A program made the translations under genes and the position numbers. From NCBI GenBank assembly GCA_020152595.1, contig JAIGNY010004608.1:1510001-1574000 (forward strand): a DNA stretch of 64,000 bases. The letters run 5' to 3'. The stretch comes from Chiridota heheva. Taxonomy: Eukaryota > Echinodermata > Holothuroidea > Apodida > Chiridotidae. Positions within the stretch are counted from its first letter, which is position 1; every line of letters begins with the position of its first letter. The notes below the pieces were generated by a model. It searched no databases. It was not told the origin of the DNA and worked only from the letters and a program-made list of their open reading frames with translations. Positions 10,301 to 21,800 of the stretch are shown here, in pieces.

Positions 10301-12700
10301 AATTTTCTTCAATATTAGGAAAGTTTTTTCATTTTTCGGGAAATTTCTTTTATTTTCGGGAAAATTTGCTTCCATTAACGTGAAATTTTCATCATTTGGG
10401 GATATTTTCTTCAATTTCAGGGAAGCTTTTTTCAATTTTTGGGAAATTTCCTTTATTTTCAGGAAAATTTGCTTTCATTTACCTGAAAAATCCATTATTT
10501 TGGGGATACTTTCCATTTTAAAGTTTTCTTCAATGTCCGTGAAATTTCCTTCATTTTACGAAAATTTTCTTCAATTTCAGGAAAGCTTTTTTCAATTTTC
10601 GGGAAATTTCCTTTATTTTCGGGAAAATTTGCTTTCATTTACCTGAAATTTCCATTAATTTGGGGATATTTCCTTCAATATTTAAGAAACTGTTTTCAAT
10701 TTTCGGAAAATTTCCGTTATTTTTCGGCATTTTGGGGAATTTTTCTTCAATTTTCGTGCAATTTCCTTTGCGAATATTTTCTTCAATATTTATGAGTTTT
10801 TCTTCAATTTTTGGAAAATTTCCTTCATTTTCGGAAAATTTCCTTCATTATCGGAAAAATTTGCTTCCATCCTGAAGCTTTCTTCAATGTTCGTGAAATT
10901 TCCTTCATTTTTTGGAAATTTTCTTCAATATTAGGAAAGTTTTTTCATTTTTCGGGAAATTTCTTTTATTTTCGGGAAAATTTGCCAGGAAAATTTTCCA
11001 TTAACGTGAAATTTTCATCATTTGGGGATATTTTCTTCAATTTCAGGGAAGCTTCAATTTTTAATGTTTTTTTTCAATTTTTGGGAAATTTCCTTTATTT
11101 TCAGGAAAATTTGCTTTCATTTACCTGAAAAATCCATTATTTTGGGGATACTTTCCATTTTAAAGTTTTCTTCAATGTCCGTGAAATTTCCTTCATTTTA
11201 CGAAAATTTTCTTCAATTTCAGGAAAGCTTTTTCAATTTTCGGGAAATTTCCTTTATTTTCGGGAAAATTTGCTTTCATTTACCTGAAATTTCCATTAAT
11301 TTGGGGATATTTCCTTCAATATTTAAGAAACTGTTTTCAATTTTCGGAAAATTTCCGTTATTTTTCGGCATTTTGGGGAATTTTTCTTCAATTTTCGTGC
11401 AATTTCCTTTGGGAATATTTTCTTCAATATTTATAAGTTTTTCTTCAATTTTTGGGAAATTTCCTTCATTTTCGGAAAATTTCCTTCATTATCGGAAAAA
11501 TTTGCTTCCATCCTGAAGCCTTCTTCAATGTCCGTGAAATTTCCTTCATTTTTCGGAAGTTTCCTTCAATATTAGGAAAGTTTTTTCAATTTTCGGGAAA
11601 TTTCTTTTATTTTGGGGAAAATTTGCTTCCATTAACGTGAAATTTTCATCATTTGGGGATATTTTCTTCAATTTCAGGAAAGTTTTTTTCAATTTTCGGG
11701 AAATTTCCTTTATTTTCAAGAAAATTTGCTTTCATTTACCTGAAATTTTCATTATTTTGGGGATACTTCCATTTTAAAGTTTTCTCAATGTCCGTGAAAG
11801 TTCCTTCATTTTGCGAGAAAAAAAATTCAATTTCAGGGAAGCTTTTTTCAATTTTCGGGAAATTTCCTTTGTTTTCGGGAAAATTTGCTTTCATTTACCC
11901 GAAATTTCCATTAATTTGGGGATATTTCCTTCAATATTTTAAGAAACTGTTTTCAATTTTCGGAAAATTTCCGTTATTTTTCGGCATTTTGGGGAATTTT
12001 TCTTCAATTTTCGTGCAATTTCCTTTGCGAATATTTTCTTCAATATTTATAAGTTTTTCTTCAATTTTTGGGAAATTTCCTTCATTTTCGGAAAATTTCC
12101 TTCATTATCGGAAAAATTTGCTTCCATCCTGAAGCCTTCTTCAATGTCCGTGAAATTTCCTTCATTTTTCGGAAATTTTCTTCAATATTAGGAAAGTTTT
12201 TTTCAATTTTCGGGAAATTTCTTTTATTTTGGGGAAAATTTGCTTCCATTAACGTGAAATTTCCATCATTTTGGGGATATTTTATAGTGTTTTCAATTTT
12301 CGGAAAATTTCCGTTAATTTTTGGCATTTTGGTGAATTTTTCTTCAATTTTCGGGCAATTTCCTTTGGGAATATTTTCTTCAATATTTATAAATTTTTCT
12401 TCAATATTTATAAGTTTTTCTTCAATTTTGGGGAAATTTCTTTCATTGTTGGGAAAATTTGCTTCCACTTTTATGAAATTTTATCATTTTGGGGATAATT
12501 TTGGAAAATTTATTCTATTCTGCAGAAGTTTTCTTCAATTTTTGAAAAATTTTCTCAAATTTTTAGAAAATTATCAATTTTCGTGAAATTTCCTTAATTT
12601 TGGGGATATTTTCTTTAATATTTAGAAAAAATTTCTTCAAGTTTTAGAAATTTCCTTCATTCTACGGAAGTTTCTTCATTTTCGGGAATGTTTTTTTTTT
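7390..12700. repeat. AT-rich satellite with ~616-bp higher-order period
   Basis: This 5.3-kb array is made of short units of about 30 bp around the word TTTTCGGGAAATTTCCTTCA. The core GGAAATTTCC is a perfect palindrome. A landmark (CATCCTGAAG followed by CTTCTTCAATG) occurs at about 7796, 8371, 9021, 9637, 10254, 10868, 11512 and 12127. The spacings are 575, 650, 616, 617, 614, 644 and 615, so a block of about twenty monomers is the amplified higher-order unit. The ends (before 7700 and after 12300) are more degenerate than the middle. Long open frames on both strands exist because the monomers rarely contain stops. They read only as F/S/K/G repeats. Confidence 0.92.
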
Positions 12701-13034
12701 TGTCCCCAGAATTGAAACACTGATTTTATGCAATTTTCTAAACGGTGCCATATAAACGGTGCATGCCAATCTAGATCTATGTGCATGTTTAATTTAAGAG
12801 CATTGTTTATTTCGGGGAGGGGGCGCCAAAATGTCCTTCCCCACCCCTCTCCCTCCCCCTTCCCCAGTGAAACATGACCCACTGATTACAACTATCATAA
12901 CTAATCAACTAGGCCTGTATGAAAGTGTACGTGAAGGGCGGATCCCATTCCCAGTATTGTAATCCAAACGCTTTATTGTTATATTGGAGGGGTGTTTTTG
13001 AGGCTGGTACATCGTCGTAGAATACTACCCGTTC
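12701..13034. other. Spacer between satellite and Penelope-like remnant
   Basis: No gene or clear repeat seen. It contains pyrimidine-rich CCCCTCTCCCTCCCCCTTCC at about 12845-12864. Confidence 0.4.
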
Positions 13035-13760
13035 GTATTTAAATCCAAATTAATGCGACATACGACAACCATAAGCAAAAGAATCTCAGAGCTGTCATCT
13101 AGCAAACAAATGTTTGAAAACGCCGCACCCGCCTATGACGAAGCCCTTAGATCCAGTGGATATGCCGAGGGCCTCACATACATGAAACCGCAACATCAGC
13201 CACCTAAGAAAAAGCGCCGCCAAAGGAACATCATTTGGTTTAATCCGCCCTATAGTAAGAGTGTCAGCAGCAAGGTGGGGGTGTATTCCTTAAACTCTTA
13301 CGCAAGCACTTCCCACCCTCACACAGATTACACAAGATATTTAACTGGAACAATGTAAAAGTCAGCTACAGCTGTATGGGTAGCATGAAGTCGGCCATAA
13401 GCGCACACAATTCAAGGATCCTCGCAAAACACAAAAAACCCAACCTCACCAAGAAATGCAATTGCCAGAGCCCCGCAGCATGCGCCCTGCCTGGAGAATG
13501 CTTGGCCACCTCCATTGTGTACATACCAACAACCATAAGCAAAAGAATCTCAGAGCTGTCATGCTAATCCTTATTGCTTGGCCACCTCCATTGTGTACAC
13601 GGCATTTGTGCACCACAATAACACAAGCCACTCATACATAGGCATAAACGGGGGATCTTTTAAATTGAGATATAACAACCACACAAAATCTTTCCGAAAT
13701 AAACGTTATGCTAATGATACGGAGTTATCGAAGTTCTATGGGACCTTTAATTACTAGTGA
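13035..13760 (+). pseudogene. Penelope-like element remnant (RT tail, linker, GIY-YIG)
   Basis: This is the 3' part of a Penelope-like retroelement. The order is: end of the RT region with RISELSS...NAAPAYDEALRSSGY (13077-13170); the linker KKRRQRNIIWFNPPYSKSV (13207-13266); the SYSCMGSMKSAIS block with the cysteine motif CNC...CALPGEC (about 13360-13500); and a GIY-YIG endonuclease start, YIGINGGSFKLRYNNHTKSF (about 13635-13700). These pieces lie in different frames, with stops between them, so the copy is dead. A 76-bp internal duplication breaks the linker at 13501-13599. RT catalytic motifs upstream are missing, consistent with 5' truncation. Confidence 0.88.
13501..13599 (+). repeat. Tandem duplication with copied-in upstream segment
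   Basis: The 23-mer CTTGGCCACC...GTGTACA occurs at 13501-13523 and again at 13577-13599. Between the copies, 13521-13562 repeats 13058-13098 almost exactly (core CAACCATAAGCAAAAGAATC). So a piece from about 460 bp upstream in the same element was inserted between the duplicated flanks. Confidence 0.85.
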
Positions 13761-16700
13761 TTAAACTGTGTTGTTAGTAATGTACAAATAATTGTTTTTA
13801 CCTCAGTGTTTTTATAAGAAATGTTGTGAATTGTTTTCAAAAGCGGTCATGTGCCTATACGTTAACCGGGGGAATGCTCGGGTGATAATGCACGGGTGAT
13901 AACACACAGGAAGTGATGTATTAAATGTTGGGTAATAATTTCCAATTTAGGTATATATAATGATTAATATACACACTTTACTAATCAAAGCAACTTTGCA
14001 AACAATAGTCATATTGCTACCACATATCGCCGATTCTTGGTAAGGGAAAGTTACTATGAATTCATGTTAAAGCTATTGAACTTAATGACACCTTTTTCAA
14101 TAATTTCACACCGTAGAATTTCTTACACACTTACAAAGTGTTTTCTATCGGCCACATCTTTTAACAAAATTTCAATAGTTTACCAACTGACCAATAATTT
14201 GTTGAAATTTGGAGCCCAAAAGTTATCGGCGGAAATAATTTTCCAAAAGTACAAAATGTTAGGCGACGCACGATGAATTCCCTGAAATTTTATTACATAA
14301 ACAAGATAAGGCGTTTAAAGAAATATGTAATTTTATTTTCATTTTATTTCCCATTATTGTCTTATTACAGATGAATACATCCTTATTTATAAATGAAATG
14401 GAAACACAGCTGAACATAAGCTTATATGGTGCTATTCTTCGGGGTATTCAGAAATATGAATGGGGAATACATTATAACAAAAGTAGTACAAATCTATATC
14501 AATTGGTAAAAACAAAATATACTTAAGTTTAAGTTAGTATAAAATATGGAAGATAGATACAATCTTAACCTAAACTATGTTAGTATAAAAGAAAGTAGTA
14601 TAAAATTGTTACTTTTCAAATAGTTGTAGTATTCATCTGGTTTAATTTCAATGTTTTCTATGAATTAAAATATTTGTTGTAAGATGATTCATGACATTTT
14701 TTCACACTGTCTATAAAGTATCCCAATCCATAATGCCTGTCGTTGTTTAATAGCTTTATTGAACAATCATTAGATTTTTATGACTTTTGCATGGAAGTTA
14801 ATGTCATGAATAAAAATCACAGAAGCAAGTTCACAATATTTAGTAATAGCACCACATCAATTGTATCAACAGTTGGCAAATGGCTGCTGATTTATACTTA
14901 CTTTTATTATTATATTTTGCCCACTCACATATTGATATGCATTATATCAACCTCAAAAAGTATGGACTATGGTATACATGTGTAGTATATAGGAACTCTA
15001 TTCACTGTATTGTTTTCACAATTGTATTATAAACTTGGCAAATCACATTAAGGCTTGTCCACTACGCATAATACTGTAATTGGACAATATATTTCACAAA
15101 CACGATGTTATGGCCTACAACATTATCATATTACCATTAAAAAGTTATAGAATATGCACCATTAGTGTATTTTATATTAAGCCTCACCCATTTATTTTAT
15201 GCGTCTTATCATCACCTGAATACATGCATATCTATGGACCATGGGTAACCGATGTGTGTCACATATGACATATGCATCCAACTTATTGTTCCTGAGATAT
15301 TAGGTTTACAAGCTACAATTTTGGACAAAACTGTTGGAACTCTTCAGCTTTTTGAGAATTACATATGTTATAGTTTTATGTTTCTTTAATACTTTTTCTG
15401 AGAATTGTAACCCCCTACCCCCCTTTTCAATGTTGAATTATTATCTTTCTTAACGTCATTTCCATGAAAAAACAGTAACAACGGCCAACATTAAATGGGG
15501 AGGGGGAAGGAAGAGGAATTAATAAAATGAGGTAGGGGACGGGGACACTGGCGGCGTCAAAATGATAGAAACGTCCTTAAAATTCTAAAATATTAATTAC
15601 AATTGGAAGAGTAGAGATTGAAGAAGCAACAGAAAAAAAGTTCCAGCATTTCTGATTTCTAAACTGATAAATGTGGAATCAATTTAAATAGAAAAGTAGC
15701 TACATGAAAAACATCACATATTTTCACTAAGTGTTTTAACGAGTTTTGTCTAAGATTGTCGGTGTATCACCCATATACATAACATACACACACATAAACA
15801 CACCCATACATTGTTTTAACGGGATAAGTTGATATTGCTGTTTAAGGTATGCAAATACTAACGGTAGTATATTCAGGTGAAAGTGCTTTGGATTTTGAGC
15901 ACATCGATCTTTGAACCCATAGTACTTTTTAATAAGATCATGTGAAGGTGATGTTGTACGATGAAGAAGACCGCCAGAACTTTTTATTGTCAATCTATAT
16001 ATTTCCATCCACTTTCAGTCAAATTACATTTTCTTGGTTTTCAGTTTCAAGATTAAAAGAACATTCTATAATTCTTGAATAATAACCAATAGTTTGTGCT
16101 GATTTATTTCAGGAAGAATTTTAAAAATGTTCTAAAATGGTCAATTTTAATGAACTTTGTTGGAAATTGTTGCTTTTAAAAATAAAATAAAAAATTTAAG
16201 GCTATTTTAGCCAGCTGTTACTATGTGCCTGCATACCTTTAACATTGATTGGAACTAAAATTGCAAATACTTTTATCTATCAAGGTGAGGAATGATATTG
16301 TTATACTGGTCATAACTGCAATTAGATAATCAGATTTAATACATTACATTGTAAAAACTACTGTTTCACTTTAAAATATTTTTTAAATGATATAAAATAG
16401 TATGTTAATTTTTTTTTATATATAAATAATGAAAAGGATTTTTTCCAATAATCTATTTTTATCTATTTGTTTTAGTTGTGAGGAGTTTAATTCATATTGA
16501 TAAATGATATTGATAAATTTCCTATGATTCTAGAAGTTGCCAATTTTTTGGTTTGTTTTATGTATAACAGTTTAAAGTTTACCAAAGACTTCTCATGGAT
16601 AGATATTCGGCGTTTCAAGGTAGCTTTTCGCATAGAGTTGTTAATGAGTAAAATGGTTTGCCTAAGTGGGTAGTTAGTTTCAATTCTCTTCACATTTTCA

Positions 16701-18246
16701 AAGTCAACATTGATAAGTTCTTTACTAAGTCTGGGCGTTTTTTATTTTTTTATGTGGTGGTGGTGGTGTTAGTTTGGGCTTTTTATGGGGTGACTAACCT
16801 TTCTCAGCCCGTAATCTTGTTATGTTATGTTACATCATTTAGGGGGAAAACAATTTATTTGTTATTTGTTTTCCTCCTTTTCCAAGCTTATATCATAATG
16901 ATTTGTATGTGCATAGGTCAGTAGGTGTAGGAACGGGGCGGGGGAGGGGGTTTAATTTTTTTTTAGAAATTGCCCGTTTTGAAAATGAAAAGTGTCCCTT
17001 AATATACTGTCCCAATAGTAGGAAACTGGGAACTTTTGTCAATTCCATGTACGGGAGGAATATGTCCCCATTGGAAAAGTGTCCCTTTCTGAAAATGAAG
17101 TAATTTATTTGAGCTTGTTGTTTTAAGCTAACTTATTTTATCTACATATTGGGATGGGGAACATATGACTTGAGAAGTGCCCCTAAGAGGTCGTGCTCCC
17201 TTCTCCCCACGGTCCCCCAAACTTTTCGAAAGATTTTCTGTGCATGTGTATGTATATTTTCTGATCTGCTGGAAATAAATTGCTGTCATTTTCATTGTTA
17301 TAAATTCTTATCTTTTCTTATCCCAACTGTCAAAATCAAATGCGTGTATACTGTTTGAGTTTCTTACTTGTTCATATATGTATCATGACGTCCCTTATTA
17401 ATAAGCAACACGTTAAGACTCTTTTCTGACGATTGTCTTTTGTATAAGACTTCATAACCTCTACACTGAATCCTCCAAGATAATATAAGTAAACCTGAAG
17501 GATGGCAAATGAATTTCAACCCCTTTAATTGCTGCATTCTCTTTATTTCCTCTAGGAAAATGCTACAAATCATTCGTATACCTCACTTCACCTACACCTC
17601 ACCTAGTCTCTTCAACCTCCTGGCCCATTAGGCTGCAGTGCACTCTTTCCACTGGACTGTTATTTGCAACTTGTCTGGCTTCTGTCCACGAGCTCCATCC
17701 CATCACTTTCCTCTCCTCCTCGACTGCCCCTCTCCAGATCGTTCTAGGATGTGATGACCAACTTTCCTTCTCCCCTCTGGTTTCTACGTCATAGCTGCCA
17801 CACAGTGCTTAATAGTGCTCATGCGCATCACATCACCAATCCACCTCCACCTTTTTTTTACTTCAGTGCTGATTTTGTCATGTTTAGTGATGCTCAGTAT
17901 TTTTTCGTTAGATATTATTACATATGGCCATCTGATCTTCAAAATTCTCCTGTAGCAATTGAAGATAAATGTATCCAGCTTTTTATTATCTGCTACACTA
18001 CCTCTTCATGTCTCGCAACCATATTGCTTGGATTCAGTTTTGTATTTTTTATATATAGTTTTGGCTCCCCTCCCTGCAAAAACGGTGCAATTTCGAGTCA
18101 AGTTGAAGCTTTGTTTGCTTGCGAAACAAACACATTTCTGGATAAAATCACAACAAACTGTGCCACTACTATTTTACGTACAAATCATTGATTAAATTGA
18201 AGCGTTTTATAGGATAATGATAATGAAATGGGTACGAACAACCCAT
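13761..18246. other. 4.5 kb without a recognised gene
   Basis: This stretch is AT-rich with scattered open frames under 150 codons that match no family I know. A minus-strand frame at 16008-15736 (90 codons) looks protein-like around residues 5-65 but has no identifiable domain. It could be an exon of an unknown gene or chance. Around 17600-17760 a pyrimidine-rich passage includes a reading of HHFPLLLDCP, reminiscent of the H-x-C-P end of LINE ORF2 proteins, which is a weak hint of another LINE tail. Confidence 0.4.
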
Positions 18247-18675
18247 TTACCGATGAACAATTCTTAAAGCTCCTGGATGATAAACAACTTTTGGATTAGG
18301 TCTGTAGTTGTCACGAAATTGAGGGCGCTTGGAGCTGAAATATTCACGAAGACTTGTAGACTTTTGAAAGAGATATCTTGAAATAGTGTAGTAAAACAAC
18401 TTAATACTGCCGATATGCGTAGCTTGTAAATAATTAATGACAAACAATTCTTGGTTACTAGTAAATCCCTTATAATATTTGCCTCTTATAAGAACAACGA
18501 ATTGTATAATTTGCCAAAATTGGGCAAATGTTACTTTTTCCTTCGTTTCCTTCGTTAATAATTGGGATAACATTCCATATAAATATTTCAAGATGCTACT
18601 TTTTATAGTTAACGGCGGGTAACTCGAACTTATGTCAGCGGCCGATACTGCGATAGACAAACAGAATGAACGAAA
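18247..18675 (-). CDS. Unidentified ORF divergent from kif15
   Basis: An open frame reads from 18675 to a TAA at 18247. The first ATG in frame is at 18573, giving 108 codons; an upstream TTG at 18660 would give 137. The protein is mixed hydrophobic and basic (for example FAQFWQIIQFVVLIRGKYYKGF near the middle, ending in YHPGALRIVHR), unlike the low-complexity shadows elsewhere. No domain is recognised. It does not resemble KIAA1143, the divergent neighbour of human KIF15. The final codons lie against GGTAAAT, which could be a splice donor (exon ending at 18248), so this may be one exon of a larger minus-strand gene, a transposon fragment, or chance. Confidence 0.3.
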   Translation of the reverse strand, partial: FRSFCLSIAVSAADISSSYPPLTIKSSILKYLYGMLSQLLTKETKEKVTFAQFWQIIQFVVLIRGKYYKGFTSNQELFVINYLQATHIGSIKLFYYTISRYLFQKSTSLREYFSSKRPQFRDNYRPNPKVVYHPGALRIVHR

Positions 18676-18807
18676 TTATGTCAACTTGCAGACAGTGTAT
18701 TTTCAGATAACGTCAAAGCATATCAACTTTTTGAATGTAGAAGTTATCCACCTAGGCCTATCACTCTTTCATCCGAATTTGTTGTATTTCTTTCATTGCC
18801 AGCAAAC

Positions 18808-18826
18808 ATGCAAAGTAGACCTGGTG
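18808..18826 (+). CDS. kif15: kif15 exon 1 (start codon)
   Basis: ATG at 18808 with AAAC before it is the first ATG in its frame after the in-frame TGA at 18667. The 19 coding nt give MQSRPG plus one base and end at a strong donor, GTAAGT (18827). I chose it because its phase, joined through the 19-nt exon 2, runs exactly into exon 3 and gives MQSRPGGNSAENSEGDAI, like the N-EGDAI start of vertebrate KIF15. A pyrimidine tract with CAG at 18800-18802 just upstream could be the acceptor of a 5'UTR intron, so the transcription start is uncertain. Confidence 0.72.
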
Positions 18827-21800
18827 GTAAGTAAAGTAACGTTAGGGCCTACCGACGGTGAGATAAACACCTCACTCAGTAGCCTACACAGTGACAGTAG
18901 TGCAGTACTCTAGGGCAGTACTATAGCCTAGGCCTAGTTGTAACTTAGGCAATACTTGTGTAGCAGCAGCCATGTAGGCCAAGTGGCTATAGCGTTATAC
19001 TACACTACAGTCAGATGTTATCGGAGTAAACGACGTTAGGCCTAGGTCAAGTAACACTAACAAGCTGTTTGTCAGTGTCCCAAATCAGTATCTGTATCTG
19101 TAACAATACCAATACTGCATAACACTCCAGTGGTGGAGTCAAGCACGCAGGAACTGGTGTGCGTATGTACTGTAGGCCTTGTTGGTAGCGTTAATCTTTC
19201 TTGGTTGCGTTGCTGAGATGTTCCAGGACTTGATTCTTAAATAGCTTTAAATCCGTGTTAGTGAGTTCATATGGAAGTGAATGTGTTGGGGTGTACGTGT
19301 AGGTGCCGTGACGGACGATGGACCGGCTGCAGGAGGTCATCAATTGGCAGACTGAGTAAGCCCAGTCTAGCTTTGTGAAAGGTGTTAAGTCTATTTGCAT
19401 TTCTCCTGGTTTCAAGTGAGGACCAACCTAGTTGGTTTAACATTACAGACACACTACTAGGCCTATGCCTAGAATATTAATTTACAACAAAACGAGCAGC
19501 CCTGCGTTAAACCTGTTCAAGCTTGTTTATGAGATCCTGTGAGTGTGAGTGTGGATCCCACACAGAGGATGTGTATTCGAGAGGGGGGCGGACAAGTGTT
19601 AAATAAGCTTTAATTTGTTTAAGGACAGGAATACAGATAACGCTTAATAAAGCTAAGAGATCTACTAGCAGATGAGATAATGCGATTAATATGTTTGTTC
19701 CAAGATAAATTATTACATATGTCAATGCCTAGGTATGTGTGGTTATTTGTGTACTGGAGGATGTGACCACTGACCACCCAGTTTATAAGAATATATTTTA
19801 GGCGATCTAGAATGGGTAAGCCTCATTGAAAAATACTTATCAGGATTAATTTAGGTTGCCAGTCATCTTGCCACTTATTAAGAGTATTTAAGTCATCCTG
19901 CAGTTGTTTATGGTTGAACTGGTTTGGGATATCTCTACATAATACGCAATCGTCGGCAAAAAGCCTGATCTGAGATTTAATGTTATTAGGCAGGCTGTTT
20001 ATATAGGCCAGAAATAATAAGTTAGTTTGGCCTAAATTCATGGGACCAAGATAAACACGTTCATTTCTTCAGTACTTCGACCAAACGTTGTTTGCTACTC
20101 AGGCTAATAGTACTAGTAGGCCTATAGCCACTAGGCCCTACATGGCTGCTATAGACCTTTTTAAACCAAGTTTAGCCGAACGTGATTTCTTCAGTAGGCC
20201 TACAACCAATCAAATGTTGGGGAAACTTTTCCTTTGTTTCCCAACTAATCAGGTGCAGATTTGAGGAAAAAATATAACTTAAGCAGCAGTACATGAGCGT
20301 ATTTTCTTTATCATGTATAACGCACGTATGGTACGTGCGCTTGAAAACATTTTTTCATATGGTCCCATACCGTACATGAATTTAGCCGAACGTGATTTCT
20401 TCAGTACTTGGACCAATCAAATGCTGGGGGAACTTTTCCGTTGTTTTCCAACCAATCAAGTGCAGGTTTGAGGAAAAATTAGCAGCAATACTTGTGCGCA
20501 TATTTCCTTCATCATGTATAACGCACGTATGGTACGCGCGCTTAAAAACTTTTCATTTGCTTGGTCCCATACTGTATGTGAATTGTGCAGAGGACCAAGA
20601 CTCCTCCAGTATTTTTTTGGTCAATATGATTCCTCCAGTATGCGATTGGTTTATTATGGACACATGAATCGGCCATTTTGACATTATTTAATTTAGTTAT
20701 CCGGAAATGGCCGATTCAGATTTGAAAAGGTTATACACAGTCAGAAAACGCTAGGTCTATATACCTTATAATGTTGAAACTGCTGCATAATCTTGCGTAG
20801 ATGAATTTCGACTAGTGTTACTCGTTAGGCTACGCACTAGAAATGGGCAATTCCATAAAATATGTGAAGAGGGGGATTGGGATTAGAGGTGGGTGGGTGG
20901 GTAAAATCTTCAGGATTGGAATTAGGGGTTATGCATTTTGTGTTTTTTTTAACAAGGGGTGGTAGTTATGATACACATCCCTCAGTACGGGTTGACATTG
21001 GGATTGCCGTATGAGGGTTGTTAAGTACAATTTTTTTTTTTTATTCTCACGTTATCGAAAATTGATGATTAAAAAGTTACTTACCTTTTTAAGATATTCT
21101 TATATCAAATAGTCTAGATTATACACTTTTTGGCTTAACTATAGAATACCTCGCCTTATATAAGTGTTACAGCGTCTCCAAAACACCGTCTCTGTCGTTT
21201 ACCTACGTAAACTTCTTTTAACCTTCCCAGAGCTTCCCTCGCTGCCCACAACTCAGTAGCCGAGCTCTTCTAAAAAAAACCTTCGGATAAAGTTATCTCC
21301 TTCCTTCATCATGCTTCCCTCTACAACCATATTTAGTCCTCCTTCTCCACCCCTTCTCTCTTTACATTATTTTTCCACCCATACACCTCTCTCGATCCCA
21401 GCTTTCTGGCTTTTAGTTCTCGTGTTTCTCTCTTTACATTATTTTTCCACCCATACACCTCTCTGGATCCCAGCTTTCTGGCTTTTAGTTCTCGTGTTTC
21501 TCTCAATCTCCCCCTGTTTACTCTCCTTCCTACCTCTGGAATGATCTAACCTTTCAGGCACAATTTGACCCTTGCTGTTGTGGTGGGTTAAACTCTCATC
21601 AAACAAACAAACAATTACCTACGTAAACTTCTTTTACCTAAGTTTAACTTCCTGTTTAATTTAATCCCCTGATTGTTTGTCACAGTTTGTGTATTCTGTT
21701 GCGATGCGCTTCATTTCCTCCACTTAAAATGATACCTCATGGCGATGACGATGGCATCTCCAAGATGAAAACATACACACCCATCAAACATACATCATCT

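Noticed and set aside
7410-12586. Many open frames of 60-233 codons rich in F, S, K and G
   Set aside because: Stop-poor frames through the AT-rich satellite; no family match, and they occur in all frames and on both strands.
18632-18913. 93-codon frame as the kif15 start
   Set aside because: It is in a different frame from the ATG at 18808 and reads through the strong donor at 18827; no link to the motor domain is possible in phase.
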